Source: an uncultured beta proteobacterium
GTDB lineage: Bacteria > Pseudomonadota > Gammaproteobacteria > Burkholderiales > Burkholderiaceae_A
DNA length: 64,000 nt
Assembly: GCA_902586195.1 (NCBI GenBank)
Contig: CACIGF010000001.1
Coordinates: 62,001-126,000, forward strand
Reading direction: 5' to 3'
The notes beneath the pieces are model-generated. The model had not been told where the DNA came from and ran no database searches. It was given only the letters and a program-made list of their open reading frames with translations. A program made the translations under genes and the position numbers. Position 1 is the first letter of the stretch, and each line of letters starts with the position of its first letter. Below, one piece after another: positions 35,164 through 47,366 of the stretch.

Positions 35164-36266
35164 AATTGGCCCTCCTTAATTACCAGTGTTGCCTGCACAA
35201 TATCATCGTCATCAGGAATGACTAAAGTTTTCTCTTCACTTATTATGAGCCTAGCGAAATCGTAGATGTTCCTAGAATATAAAGCTGATGAATCGCTCGA
35301 AACCATTGCAGGTAGATTCGGATAACCGATTACTTTAACGCCATTAAACTCTTTAATGGTATCTATCTCGGAGCCCTCACAGTTTCCACCTTGTTCTACT
35401 GCCATATCAACAATTACGGAACCAGGCTTCATGCTTTGAACCATATCATTCGTAATCAATAACGGAGCTTTTTTCCCAGGTATCAAAGCGGTTGAGATCA
35501 CCATATCAGCCTTTGCAATTTTCTCAGCGACTCTTTCAGATTGTCTTTTAAGCCATGAGGCAGGCATAGCTTTAGCATAACCCCCTTCCCCCTCTGCGGC
35601 AGCTATTTCTTCTTCAGTCTCTAATGGAACATCAATAAATTTTGCTCCAAGAGATTCTATTTGTTCTTTAACACTCGGCCGAACGTCTGACGCTTCAACT
35701 ACTGCCCCTAGCCTTTTTGCCGTTGCTATTGCCTGCAAACCTGCTACCCCAGCTCCTAGAACAATTACTTTAGCCGCTTTCGTTGAACCCGCAGCAGTCA
35801 TCAACATAGGAAAAAGCTTTGGGTATTCTCCGGCTCCGACTAAAACAGCTTTATAACCCGCAATATTTGCTTGCGAAGATAAAACATCCAATGTCTGGGC
35901 CCGGGTCGTACGAGGCGCAGACTCCAGTGCGAAGGCAGTTATACCCTTTTTCGCTATTTCAGCGAGATATTCTTTATTATAAGGCTCCAACATTCCAACT
36001 AAGGTTGTACCGCTTTTTAAATCATTTAATTCCGCTTTTTGAGGTGTTCTGACTTTTAAAACTAATTCCTTTTTAAAGGCTTCTGACTGGTTACATATCT
36101 TTGCACCAGCAGCTTCGTAGTCCAAATCACTGAAATAAGCAGAATTCCCAGCGTTTTCAGCAACGTATACATCAACTCCTAATTTAATAAATTTTTTTAT
36201 TGTTTCAGGTGAGCCAGCTACACGGGCCTCACCCACAAAAGTTTCTTTTGGAATACCTATTTGCAC
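35151..36266 (-). CDS. pntA: NAD(P) transhydrogenase subunit alpha, soluble part (alpha 1)
   Basis: [60 protein letters not shown]. Confidence 0.95.
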   Translation of the reverse strand: MQIGIPKETFVGEARVAGSPETIKKFIKLGVDVYVAENAGNSAYFSDLDYEAAGAKICNQSEAFKKELVLKVRTPQKAELNDLKSGTTLVGMLEPYNKEYLAEIAKKGITAFALESAPRTTRAQTLDVLSSQANIAGYKAVLVGAGEYPKLFPMLMTAAGSTKAAKVIVLGAGVAGLQAIATAKRLGAVVEASDVRPSVKEQIESLGAKFIDVPLETEEEIAAAEGEGGYAKAMPASWLKRQSERVAEKIAKADMVISTALIPGKKAPLLITNDMVQSMKPGSVIVDMAVEQGGNCEGSEIDTIKEFNGVKVIGYPNLPAMVSSDSSALYSRNIYDFARLIISEEKTLVIPDDDDIVQATLVIKEGQLWKP

Positions 36267-36310
36267 TCGTATTCTCCTAAAATGAATAATCGATTAAATT
36301 TTTTTCGAAC

Positions 36311-37399
36311 ATGACTAAAAAATTTGACATAATTGTTGGCTTATCAGGTGGGGTTGACTCTAGCGTTGCCGCATATCTGCTCCAACGAAAAGGACATAAA
36401 GTAAGAGCTGTATTCATGAAAAATTGGGACAGTGATAATGAGGGTGGAGATTGCAGTAGTAAAGAGGATTTTCTGTCAGCCGCAACAGCCGCAGATATGT
36501 TAGATATTCCCCTCGAGTTTGTTTCCTTTTCAAAACAGTATAAAGACATGGTTTTTAAAGATTTTGTAAATGAATATTCTGTTGGAAGAACCCCAAATCC
36601 TGATATATTCTGCAACTCCGAAATTAAATTTAAAGCCTTTTTAGAGCACGCAAAAGGTTTGGGCGCTGATTACCTGGCAACAGGACACTATGCCTGCTCA
36701 GAACTAAAAGAATGTCAGTATAACCTAATAACAGCTTCTGACAAAAAAAAAGATCAAACTTATTTCTTGTATCGGTTAAATCAGATGCAACTAGCTCATG
36801 TCATATTTCCAGTCGGCGGACTAACCAAAGATGCAGTTAGAGAAATTGCCACGGAGATCAACCTACCGAATGCCCAGCGATCAGATTCAATGGGCATCTG
36901 TTTTATAGGAAAAAAACAATTTAGCTCATTTATTTCCGAATTTATCGACAAAAAACCTGGCCGAATTTGTACTGAAAATGGAGAATGTATAGGGGAACAT
37001 AATGGTTTGCATTTTTATACTATTGGTCAGCGCAAGGGAATCGGAATAGGGGGCTTAAAGATGGCAAGTTCCGCGAAAACTGGGCTACCATGGTTTGTTG
37101 CTGAAAAAAGAGTTGATGAAAACACGTTAATTGTTGTGCAGGGCTCAGATCATCCAATGTTATACAAGGATGTAATTGAGGCTAAATCGTTACATTGGAT
37201 TTCCGGAAAGGCTCCACCGGTTGGGAGCCAAATAAAAATTAAAATCAGACATAGTCAATCTATGACAGATGCAGTTATTGACTCTTGCAACGATATACTT
37301 AAGGTAAAGGTTAGCAGACCCCTTTGGGGAGTGGCTCCTGGGCAATCGATTGTCTGTTATGCAGGTAAAATATGCTTGGGTGGGGGGATAATTTCTTAG
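36311..37399 (+). CDS. mnmA: tRNA-specific 2-thiouridylase MnmA
   Basis: IIVGLSGGVDSSVAAYLLQRKGHKVRAVFMKNW; GRTPNPDIFCNSEIKF; DQTYFLYRLNQ. Confidence 0.96.
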   Translation: MTKKFDIIVGLSGGVDSSVAAYLLQRKGHKVRAVFMKNWDSDNEGGDCSSKEDFLSAATAADMLDIPLEFVSFSKQYKDMVFKDFVNEYSVGRTPNPDIFCNSEIKFKAFLEHAKGLGADYLATGHYACSELKECQYNLITASDKKKDQTYFLYRLNQMQLAHVIFPVGGLTKDAVREIATEINLPNAQRSDSMGICFIGKKQFSSFISEFIDKKPGRICTENGECIGEHNGLHFYTIGQRKGIGIGGLKMASSAKTGLPWFVAEKRVDENTLIVVQGSDHPMLYKDVIEAKSLHWISGKAPPVGSQIKIKIRHSQSMTDAVIDSCNDILKVKVSRPLWGVAPGQSIVCYAGKICLGGGIIS

Positions 37400-37415
37400 T
37401 TTTGAAAGAATTTTT

Positions 37416-38801
37416 ATGAATGAAAACGAACTCTTTGCAATTTGTCCACTGGATGGAAGGTATAAAAGTCGGATTGGTATATTAGAGGAAACCTTCTCTG
37501 AAGCTGCCTTGATTACTTACAGAGTAAAAGTCGAAATTCTTTGGTTTAGGAGACTTTGCCTCGAATCGGTTGGAAATCTAACTGCTCCAGATAAAAAACT
37601 AGAAAAGCAACTGGATTCGTGGATTTCCGAGTTCTCCGTTAATGATGTAAAGGAAATCAAATCAATTGAAAAGGAAACTAACCACGATGTGAAAGCAGTG
37701 GAGTATTTCCTGAAACGAAAGGCAAGAGAGTCAGACAGTACTTTTTTGAAAAATCATGTTGAGATGTTCCACTTTGGGTGTACATCTGAAGATATAAACA
37801 ATCTTGCTTATGCGGGAATGTTGAGAGATGCTAGAAAAAAAATATTAGTTCCGACACTTAACTCACTGATAGATATATTGAAACAATTGATTTTTAGCAG
37901 TGCGAGTTTGCCAATGATGTCTAGGACCCATGGACAACCCGCCTCCCCAACAACTTTAGGTAAGGAATTAGCCAACTACAGGAGACGTATTAGATTGTCT
38001 CGAGATCACTTTTTAGACGTGCAAATTTTGGGAAAACTTAATGGAGCAGTTGGAAACTTTAATGCACACGTTGTTGCAGACTCAGAAAAAAATTGGCTTG
38101 ATATTTCGAGATCATTTATTGAAGAGGATTTGGGCCTCATTGTGAATGAAATGACTACGCAAATTGAGCCACACGATTGGATAGCCCGATATTCGAATGA
38201 GCTAGTTGTTATTAATTCCATCATGATCGACTTCTGCAGAGATATTTGGTCGTATATCTCTTTGGGTTACTTTACGCAAAAAAAAGAGAAGAATGAGGTG
38301 GGTTCATCGACAATGCCTCACAAAGTTAATCCAATCGATTTTGAAAACGCTGAGGGCAATTTGGGATTATCATCTTCACTATTACAGCATTTTTCCACAA
38401 AGTTATTAATCTCACGTTATCAGCGGGATTTGAGCGATTCAACGGTAATGAGAAACATTGGTGTGGCGGTTGGCTATACCCTTTTAGCACTTGACTCAAC
38501 AGTCCGTGGACTGAAAAAAATTGTACCGAATAAGGTTAAGATTTCTGATGATTTGACGGATACCTGGGAAGTTCTCGCAGAGCCGATACAAATGGTGATG
38601 CGAAAAAATGGAATTGCCGATGCTTATGAGAGATTAAAAGAAATATCCAGAGGCGAGACTCTCGGGAAGGATCAGATATATAATTTTATATCGGACCTTG
38701 ATATTCTTGAAGAGGACAAAGAGGCGCTTTTATCGCTGCTACCGTCCAGATATGTTGGATTGGCGGAGGAGTTGGCTATAAAAGAAGCGGAAAAAGATTG
38801 A
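37416..38801 (+). CDS. purB: Adenylosuccinate lyase
   Basis: AICPLDGRYKS; HFGCTSEDINNLAY; MSRTHGQPASPTTLGKE; GSSTMPHKVNPIDFENAEGN. Confidence 0.96.
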   Translation: MNENELFAICPLDGRYKSRIGILEETFSEAALITYRVKVEILWFRRLCLESVGNLTAPDKKLEKQLDSWISEFSVNDVKEIKSIEKETNHDVKAVEYFLKRKARESDSTFLKNHVEMFHFGCTSEDINNLAYAGMLRDARKKILVPTLNSLIDILKQLIFSSASLPMMSRTHGQPASPTTLGKELANYRRRIRLSRDHFLDVQILGKLNGAVGNFNAHVVADSEKNWLDISRSFIEEDLGLIVNEMTTQIEPHDWIARYSNELVVINSIMIDFCRDIWSYISLGYFTQKKEKNEVGSSTMPHKVNPIDFENAEGNLGLSSSLLQHFSTKLLISRYQRDLSDSTVMRNIGVAVGYTLLALDSTVRGLKKIVPNKVKISDDLTDTWEVLAEPIQMVMRKNGIADAYERLKEISRGETLGKDQIYNFISDLDILEEDKEALLSLLPSRYVGLAEELAIKEAEKD

Positions 38802-38842
38802 AAGATGCTTGAATTCATAAAAAAACAACCGATTCATTCATT

Positions 38843-39094
38843 ATGATCCGTATTTTTTCAAAAATTATGTTTGCATTTCTTGTTTTAGTCACGAATAGCT
38901 CGATGGCTGAAAAAAGGTGTTTAGTCTCATCTAAAACAACGTTGTTGTATTATGAAAGAATCCAATCAGTTACTATTTGGGCAAATAATTTAAAGAATGC
39001 CGAAAAAAAATTTCGCAGAATATTTCCTCATAGAACAAATATTATGAGGATAAGGTGCCGTGAACACGTAAATCCATACGAACGAATTCCTTAA
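38843..39094 (+). CDS. Hypothetical small secreted protein (83 aa)
   Basis: Signal-peptide-like MIRIFSKIMFAFLVLVTNSSMA then a short basic domain; no recognised family. Confidence 0.4.
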   Translation: MIRIFSKIMFAFLVLVTNSSMAEKRCLVSSKTTLLYYERIQSVTIWANNLKNAEKKFRRIFPHRTNIMRIRCREHVNPYERIP

Positions 39095-40023
39095 GGTTCT
39101 AAAAATTCTTCTTTTTTCTTTACAGGTTGTACAAGATCTTTTCTTGAAATCCCAAGCCAAATTGTTATTGGTGCCATCACGAATATGGAAGAGTAAATTC
39201 CAAATATTATTCCAATAGTAAGGGCAAGAGCGAAATAATGAAGGGCTGGTCCCCCAAATATTAACATTGCTAAAACCACAGTTTCAGTTGTGCCGTGAGT
39301 AATGATTGTTCGAGACATTGTTCGTGTAATGGCATTGTTTATAGTATCAACAACTGATGCCTTCCTCATCCTGCGGAAATTCTCACGAATTCTGTCTGCA
39401 ACAACTACTGATTCATTCACTGAATAACCCAATACAGCAAGAACTGCAGCTAGCACAGACAAAGAAAACTCCCATTGGAAGGCAGCAAAGAATCCCAAAA
39501 TAATAACGACATCATGAAGGTTAGCTACTATCGCAGCTATCGAAAATTTCCATTCAAAACGAACTGCAAGGTAAATCATAATTCCAATGATTACAAAAAT
39601 TATCGCAAGTAACCCATCAAAAGCAAGTTCACTTCCTATTTGAGGCCCAATATATTCGATTCGTCGAAGTTGTGCTTCTTCTCCCGGGTTAAGATTTTTA
39701 ATCTCATCATAAATTTTTTCAGCTGAGTCTTTTTTCTTATCATCTAAAGGGACTTTAATTAAAACATCTTTTGAGGAACCAAACCGTTGGACCTGGAAGT
39801 CATCAAATCCTACCTGTTTCAACTTTGACCTAATCTGTTCTATTGGAGCCTCATTTTCGAATGAAACCTCAATAACCGTTCCGCCTGTAAATTCAATTGA
39901 AAAGTGTAGGCCTTTATAACTTATAAAAATGATTGATCCAATAAAAACAAATATTGAAAGCACATTGAGAAGGCTTGCATGCTTCATAAAGGCGATATCT
40001 TTTTTAAACTTGAAAAATTCCAT
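39091..40023 (-). CDS. secF: Protein translocase subunit SecF
   Basis: FSIEFTGGTVIEVSF; LAVLGYSVNESVVVADRIREN. Confidence 0.95.
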   Translation of the reverse strand: MEFFKFKKDIAFMKHASLLNVLSIFVFIGSIIFISYKGLHFSIEFTGGTVIEVSFENEAPIEQIRSKLKQVGFDDFQVQRFGSSKDVLIKVPLDDKKKDSAEKIYDEIKNLNPGEEAQLRRIEYIGPQIGSELAFDGLLAIIFVIIGIMIYLAVRFEWKFSIAAIVANLHDVVIILGFFAAFQWEFSLSVLAAVLAVLGYSVNESVVVADRIRENFRRMRKASVVDTINNAITRTMSRTIITHGTTETVVLAMLIFGGPALHYFALALTIGIIFGIYSSIFVMAPITIWLGISRKDLVQPVKKKEEFLEP

Positions 40024-40028
40024 ACCCC

Positions 40029-41876
40029 TCAGCCAATTGCTAATTTTGAGATTTTCTTTTTTCGTCCGTAAATGAGATTAACTAACCCTCTAGAAAAAAG
40101 AACCGACGAAAACATAGATGTGAGAATCCCTAAGACGTGAACTACAGCAAAGCCTCTTATGGGACCAGACCCAAAAACAAGCAGGGCAAGCCCCGCAATA
40201 AGTGTGGTTACATTTGAATCTAAAATAGTGGCCCAGGCTTTTTCATAACCACTGGATATGGCGGTAGACGGAGCAGACCCATTCCGAATTTCTTCTCTGA
40301 TTCTTTCGTTGATGAGCACATTTGAGTCAATTGCCATTCCAAGCGTTAGGGCCATTGCTGCGATTCCAGGTAGAGTCAGCGTAGCCTGAAGAAGCGAAAG
40401 CAAGGAAATTAGTAGGGTAATATTTAAGGATAGAGAAAGTGCCGACACCATACCAAAAATGAAATAGTAGGCAATTATGAATATTACTATTGCAACAAAA
40501 CCCCACAATGTTGAATTAAATCCTTGAGCTATATTATCAGCTCCTAGACTTGGACCAATTAATCTTTCTTCGATTATCTCCATAGGGGCTGCCAATGAAC
40601 CTGCCCGTAGTAAGAGAGCAATATCAGCAGCTTCCGTAGTAGTCATGCTCCCAGAAATTTGAACTCTACCTCCGGGAATTTCAGCCCTTATTACAGGAGC
40701 TGTAATTACTTCACCTGAACCTTTTTCAATAAGAAGAATCGCGAGTCTCTTGCCAACATTTTGTCGTGTAATTTCTCTAAACACCCTAGTTCCCTTTGGA
40801 TCTAAGGTTAAGTGAACCGCTGGTTCTAAAGGATTTTGAGAATCAAATCCGGCCTGTGCATCAGTTAAGTTTTGCCCTGTAATTAAAACTTCTTTTTTTA
40901 GCGCAATCGGCTCATTCTCTCTGTTTTTCATTAATTCTACATCCGGAGGTATTTTTTTTTCTGCGATCTTTGTCCTGGTTTCAGGAGTATCATCTACTAG
41001 CCTCACCTCTAAGGACGCAGTCCTTCCCAGGATTTCTTTTGCCTTAGCAGTGTCCTGTACTCCGGGTAATTGTACAACGATGCGATTTCGTCCTTGTTGC
41101 TGCACTATAGGCTCCGCAACACCTAACTCGTTTATTCGATTAGATAGAGTGATGATATTCTGTTTAAGGGCTGTTTCCTCTAATAGAACTCTTGTATTTT
41201 CTAGAAGGGTACCTTCGAGCTTATCATTCTCCGCAACTGGTTCCTGAACGGTCCATTGAATATCAGGGATTTCGGATGTTAGAATGTCACGCGTCTTTGA
41301 AATATCTGAACTATTCTTCAATTTGATACTCATCGATGTATCGGATATCAATATTTCGGTGTACCTGATTTTATTTTTTCTTAGAAGCGATCGCATATCC
41401 GTAGCTACATTTTCCAACTTTGTAGAAATTACAGCGCTCTGGTCAATCTCTAACATAAAGTGCACTCCGCCTCTCAAGTCTAACCCGAGATACATGGGAA
41501 GAGCATTTATTGCGGCTAACCAATTCGGAACGTCCGAGACAAGATTTAACGCAATTACGTAATTTCTTTCTTCATTATTCAGCTGGGTTTCTAAAAATGT
41601 TTTAGCCTTTAACTGCTCCTCCGTTGAAGAGAACCTGATTTTTATCGTGCCTCCTCCAATTGTATTTGCGTGAGAGATTTTATTGAAAGATATACCCTCA
41701 CCGTTAAGCTGATCGTTTAGCTGTTTAACTAAGCCGAATTCCACTTTGACCGTGGCCTTTCCGGGGGAAATTTGTATTGCTGGAGCTTCTCCATAAAAAT
41801 TGGGTACAGTAAATATGAGCCCAAAACATAAGGCTCCGAACATTAGTAAAAGTCTCCAGGGTTCAGGTTTGTTCAT
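40029..41876 (-). CDS. secD: Protein translocase subunit SecD
   Basis: LGLDLRGGVHFMLEI; RNRIVVQLPGVQDTAKAKEILGRTASLEVRLV; ALTLGMAIDSNVLINERIREE. Confidence 0.96.
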   Translation of the reverse strand: MNKPEPWRLLLMFGALCFGLIFTVPNFYGEAPAIQISPGKATVKVEFGLVKQLNDQLNGEGISFNKISHANTIGGGTIKIRFSSTEEQLKAKTFLETQLNNEERNYVIALNLVSDVPNWLAAINALPMYLGLDLRGGVHFMLEIDQSAVISTKLENVATDMRSLLRKNKIRYTEILISDTSMSIKLKNSSDISKTRDILTSEIPDIQWTVQEPVAENDKLEGTLLENTRVLLEETALKQNIITLSNRINELGVAEPIVQQQGRNRIVVQLPGVQDTAKAKEILGRTASLEVRLVDDTPETRTKIAEKKIPPDVELMKNRENEPIALKKEVLITGQNLTDAQAGFDSQNPLEPAVHLTLDPKGTRVFREITRQNVGKRLAILLIEKGSGEVITAPVIRAEIPGGRVQISGSMTTTEAADIALLLRAGSLAAPMEIIEERLIGPSLGADNIAQGFNSTLWGFVAIVIFIIAYYFIFGMVSALSLSLNITLLISLLSLLQATLTLPGIAAMALTLGMAIDSNVLINERIREEIRNGSAPSTAISSGYEKAWATILDSNVTTLIAGLALLVFGSGPIRGFAVVHVLGILTSMFSSVLFSRGLVNLIYGRKKKISKLAIG

Positions 41877-41912
41877 AAGAAATTAAATAGTGAAAGGTTG
41901 GCAGTTTGTTGG

Positions 41913-42239
41913 TCAAAAAATTTCTTTAATTGTTCCCTTTGGTAGTAAAGTTTCGGCTGCTTGTCGTTTTACGATAAACTCCGTTTTATTTTGGGCATCT
42001 CCAACTTCTAAAGTTATATATGTTGAGTTAATGTTAATGATTTTCCCAACAATGCCGCTACTAGTTATGATTTCATCTTGTTTTTGCAGATTCTCTACGA
42101 GGTTTTTGTGCTCCTTAGCTCGCTTCATTTGGGGTCTTATCATGAGGAAGTATAAGACTACAAACATAAGTATTAAGGGAAGAAGACTTATGAGAGGGTC
42201 TTGGGCCGCGGTATTTTGCGCGTGGGCGTAAGAAATCAT
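41913..42239 (-). CDS. yajC: Preprotein translocase subunit YajC
   Basis: LILMFVVLYFLMIRPQMKRAKEHKNLVENLQKQDEIITSSGIVGKI. Confidence 0.95.
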   Translation of the reverse strand: MISYAHAQNTAAQDPLISLLPLILMFVVLYFLMIRPQMKRAKEHKNLVENLQKQDEIITSSGIVGKIININSTYITLEVGDAQNKTEFIVKRQAAETLLPKGTIKEIF

Positions 42240-42277
42240 ATCAATTCTCCAAAAAGTACAGTATAAAAGCTAAATAG

Positions 42278-44554
<2,277 letters not shown>

Positions 44555-44558
<4 letters not shown>

Positions 44559-45535
44559 AAATAAAAAATGAAGTAAAAAGCCAACACTAGCAAGAGTATT
44601 CCCATGGTTATGAAATAAACATTTTTCTTCCATGCTGTCAGTTTTTTTCTGTTAATATCAAACGCCCAATAAATTGTACTAAGACTATTGATAAACCCGG
44701 TTTTATCGGCGAGTATATTTGGACTAACTGCATAGGACATTAACTTGTTTGAAAACCATTCAGATATAAATTGTAAATGACGATTTTTCTGCAGAAGGGT
44801 GACATTAAAAAATACAATTAAACGGGTTTTTTTCATACCGTTGCTCGCTTCTTGGACAAAAGTTTCATCTAAAATCACTGGTCCACCATCTTTCCACCAG
44901 TAACGCTGCCAATCACCATCGATGCCCCATTTTTCGGAATTAGGAGTAATCAACCTCATATAATATCTCAGTGATTCTGCAAATGGATCTCTACGGGGAT
45001 TTGCTTTTCTCTTAGGAAATAGTTCTACAAACATTGCAGCTTTTGTACATTTCATTTTTTTAAGTATAGCAACTAGGCTGGGGAAGAAATCTAAAGTAGA
45101 TGGATGTTTAAAACCATACCATTTTAAATGAAACTTTTTAACCTATATTTAAAGAGGAGTAGAAGCCAACGTAATTATTTTTCAAATTTTGTTTTATTCT
45201 TGCTTGACCATGCTAAATTCCCCATCTCGAAACACTTACCAGTTCTCTGTTATTAGGTACCGCCAACAAAGTGGTCTTTCGAAACAAAAGGTCCAGATCG
45301 AATTTTTCATTCGAGTACAAATTAAATAAGGTATTGAGCGGTGCTAGTATGACGCTTTGGTCGATAAAGTTTTACCACGTGTTGGTTTTATTTTTCCACT
45401 GAGGAAGAAGAACAATATTAAAATTAACCAAACGCAGATAAAGAGCCATTTATCTTTATAATCATCCTTAGCAAAAGGATACTTTCTATCATAGAAAAAT
45501 CCACAATAAGTCTTTGCCGTATTGAGTATGTCCAC
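44555..45535 (-). pseudogene. Degraded lpxO-like (aspartyl/asparaginyl beta-hydroxylase family, lipid A hydroxylase) gene
   Basis: Family blocks in successive frames: KWLFICVWLILILFFFLSGKIK (45344-45535 ORF), IDQSVILAPLNTLFNLYS, TENW*VFRD, ARIKQNLKNNYVGFYSSLNIG*, then KKFHLKWYGFKHPSTLDFFPSLVAILKKMKCTKAAMF continuing into the 44555-45055 ORF (RRDPFAESLRYYMRLITPNSEKW...). Confidence 0.75.
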
Positions 45536-45572
45536 GTTATACTGATTTTTTATTTAAAAAGAAATGTTCATT

Positions 45573-45659
45573 GCCAGAGTGGCGGAATTGGTAGACGCAC
45601 CGGATTCAAAATCCGGCGCCAGCAATGGTGTGCGGGTTCAAGTCCCGCCTCTGGCACCA
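45573..45659 (+). tRNA. tRNA-Leu (CAA)
   Basis: gccagagtggcggaattggtagacgcaccggattcaaaatccggcgccagcaatggtgtgcgggttcaagtcccgcctctggcacca; long variable arm. Confidence 0.96.
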
Positions 45660-45672
45660 TTAAAGACTCTCA

Positions 45673-46371
45673 TTAGAAAGAATAAATAACGCCGACACTC
45701 ACTTGATTGTTTAAAATGTCCGTTTTAATTTGACCGCCCCCGTCTAGATCCGCCTTCATAGGTGTGTAAGTTATTCGATACTCTGCGAATGTTTTCCATG
45801 ACTCAGCAAGATTGTATCTTAGTCCGGCCATTACTTGATACGCAGGCCCAGTTCTTTGATAGTCATAAGTTTTTCCGCCAGTTCCAGTCGCACCTTCTAC
45901 ATCAACGTGGGGGTAAGCAATACCAATTCCGACTCCAATATACGGGTCCAGCTCAGTATTCATGGCAATAAGCGAATCAATTTTATATAGAGCAAGCAGA
46001 GTTAGTGTGTTTATGCCATCTGTAAATTCAAGTCTTTCGAGATTTCCGGGCAGGTTCTTTGCTTTCACTTTACTATGGTTGAAATCCACAGCAAATTCCA
46101 AATCAGTGTTTTCTAATCCATTTACACTTAGTCTGTACCCATAATATATTGGGGACTCGAAGGATTCTCCTTCCCACCCATTAACGGAATACTTTCCGTC
46201 ATCTATACCGTAACTAATTGATGCATTCGAAAAAGTTACACTACTATGCGCGGCCTTATTAAAACCTCCGTAGAGAGAGACATCGAAGTTGGCTCCAAAA
46301 CCTATACACTGAAACACAAGTAAAGTTATTCCCAAAGATAACTTACGAAATAGACAATAAGATTTTTTCAT
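45673..46371 (-). CDS. Outer-membrane beta-barrel protein, resembles LpxQ-like (lipid A oxidase) / OmpW-size barrels
   Basis: Signal peptide; YGGFNKAAHSSVTF, GWEGESFESPIYYGYR, DFNHSKV, LERLEFTDGINTLTL, PYIGVGIGIAYPHVDVE, ADLDGGG, C-terminal VGVIYSF. Confidence 0.7.
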   Translation of the reverse strand: MKKSYCLFRKLSLGITLLVFQCIGFGANFDVSLYGGFNKAAHSSVTFSNASISYGIDDGKYSVNGWEGESFESPIYYGYRLSVNGLENTDLEFAVDFNHSKVKAKNLPGNLERLEFTDGINTLTLLALYKIDSLIAMNTELDPYIGVGIGIAYPHVDVEGATGTGGKTYDYQRTGPAYQVMAGLRYNLAESWKTFAEYRITYTPMKADLDGGGQIKTDILNNQVSVGVIYSF

Positions 46372-46413
46372 ATGTAATACATTTCACGGAAAAAGTTTTG
46401 ATTATTCTGTAGG

Positions 46414-47361
46414 TTACCGGTCTTTATAAGAAAAAATCAAGTTAATGAGTAAAAATCCAATACCTTGAAGTGTTATCGTGAGACCAAACAGTATCGAAGA
46501 AGCAACACTATTCTCAAGGCCATAACCAAGAAACGATAAAAAGAGAGCCGAACTGTACTCGCGAGGGCCAAATCCCGCGAGGCTCAAAGGTATAGCTGCA
46601 GAAAGAAAAATAATTGGGACAATTATGAGGCATTGAGAAACTGAGATATTTACACTAGTTGCTTTGAGGCAGAGGAAGAAGGATACCGCAAAAAATACTT
46701 GTGACAAGATGGAAGCAAAAACAGTGATCTTTTTTTTGCTTCTGATGAGCAAAAGGTTAACCGCAGCAAGGCCAGTGGTGGATTTCGAAAAAAAAATTTT
46801 AATTTTGGAGTTCAAAAAGGGTACCAATACTACAATAAATAAAAGCAAGAAGTACAACAAAACGAAGGTACTTTGCTCGAGGTAAAGTTCGTTAGCAAAA
46901 AATATATTTCTCTCGAATATAATCGAGTAAAAAATGGTCAACACTGCAAGTAAGCAAAGTGCCCAGAGCCCATGAACTCTGTCTGCAAAAACGCTCAGCA
47001 TAACTTTCTTTGATGGCTTTAATTTGGAGGCAAGTTCTCTTGATGAGTTTGGTGTTGAAAGTCGCACTGATCGGTAAAAATCACCTCCTAACATGCCAAC
47101 AGGTACAACTGTAGAAAAGCTTATACTTTCGAAATATACTTTTATCGCCTTCCAAAATTTCATTTTTGAGTCACAGTTTAGGATCTTTGTCCATCGAAAA
47201 GCACAAGCAACATTGCCACAAAAACTAAAAATACATGCTAAAAATAAACTCCGTTTATCTGAATATGAAATTACAGAAAATATTTCATTCGTATCGATGA
47301 AATAAAAAAAACCTACTAGAAGTAACACAGATATTGTTACTTGTATGGATTTAGTTTTCAT
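46414..47361 (-). CDS. Lysylphosphatidylglycerol synthase TM / flippase-like domain protein
   Basis: Multi-TM; VPVGMLGGDFYRSVRL and IPLSLAGFGPREYSSALF motifs typical of the UPF0104/flippase-like family. Confidence 0.75.
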   Translation of the reverse strand: MKTKSIQVTISVLLLVGFFYFIDTNEIFSVISYSDKRSLFLACIFSFCGNVACAFRWTKILNCDSKMKFWKAIKVYFESISFSTVVPVGMLGGDFYRSVRLSTPNSSRELASKLKPSKKVMLSVFADRVHGLWALCLLAVLTIFYSIIFERNIFFANELYLEQSTFVLLYFLLLFIVVLVPFLNSKIKIFFSKSTTGLAAVNLLLIRSKKKITVFASILSQVFFAVSFFLCLKATSVNISVSQCLIIVPIIFLSAAIPLSLAGFGPREYSSALFLSFLGYGLENSVASSILFGLTITLQGIGFLLINLIFSYKDR

Positions 47362-47366
47362 TGAGA

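Noticed and set aside
45344-45535. 63-aa single-TM ORF as an independent small membrane protein
   Set aside because: Its sequence (KWLFICVWLILILFFFLSGKIK) and collinearity fit the N-terminus of the broken lpxO-like gene; reported as part of the pseudogene instead.
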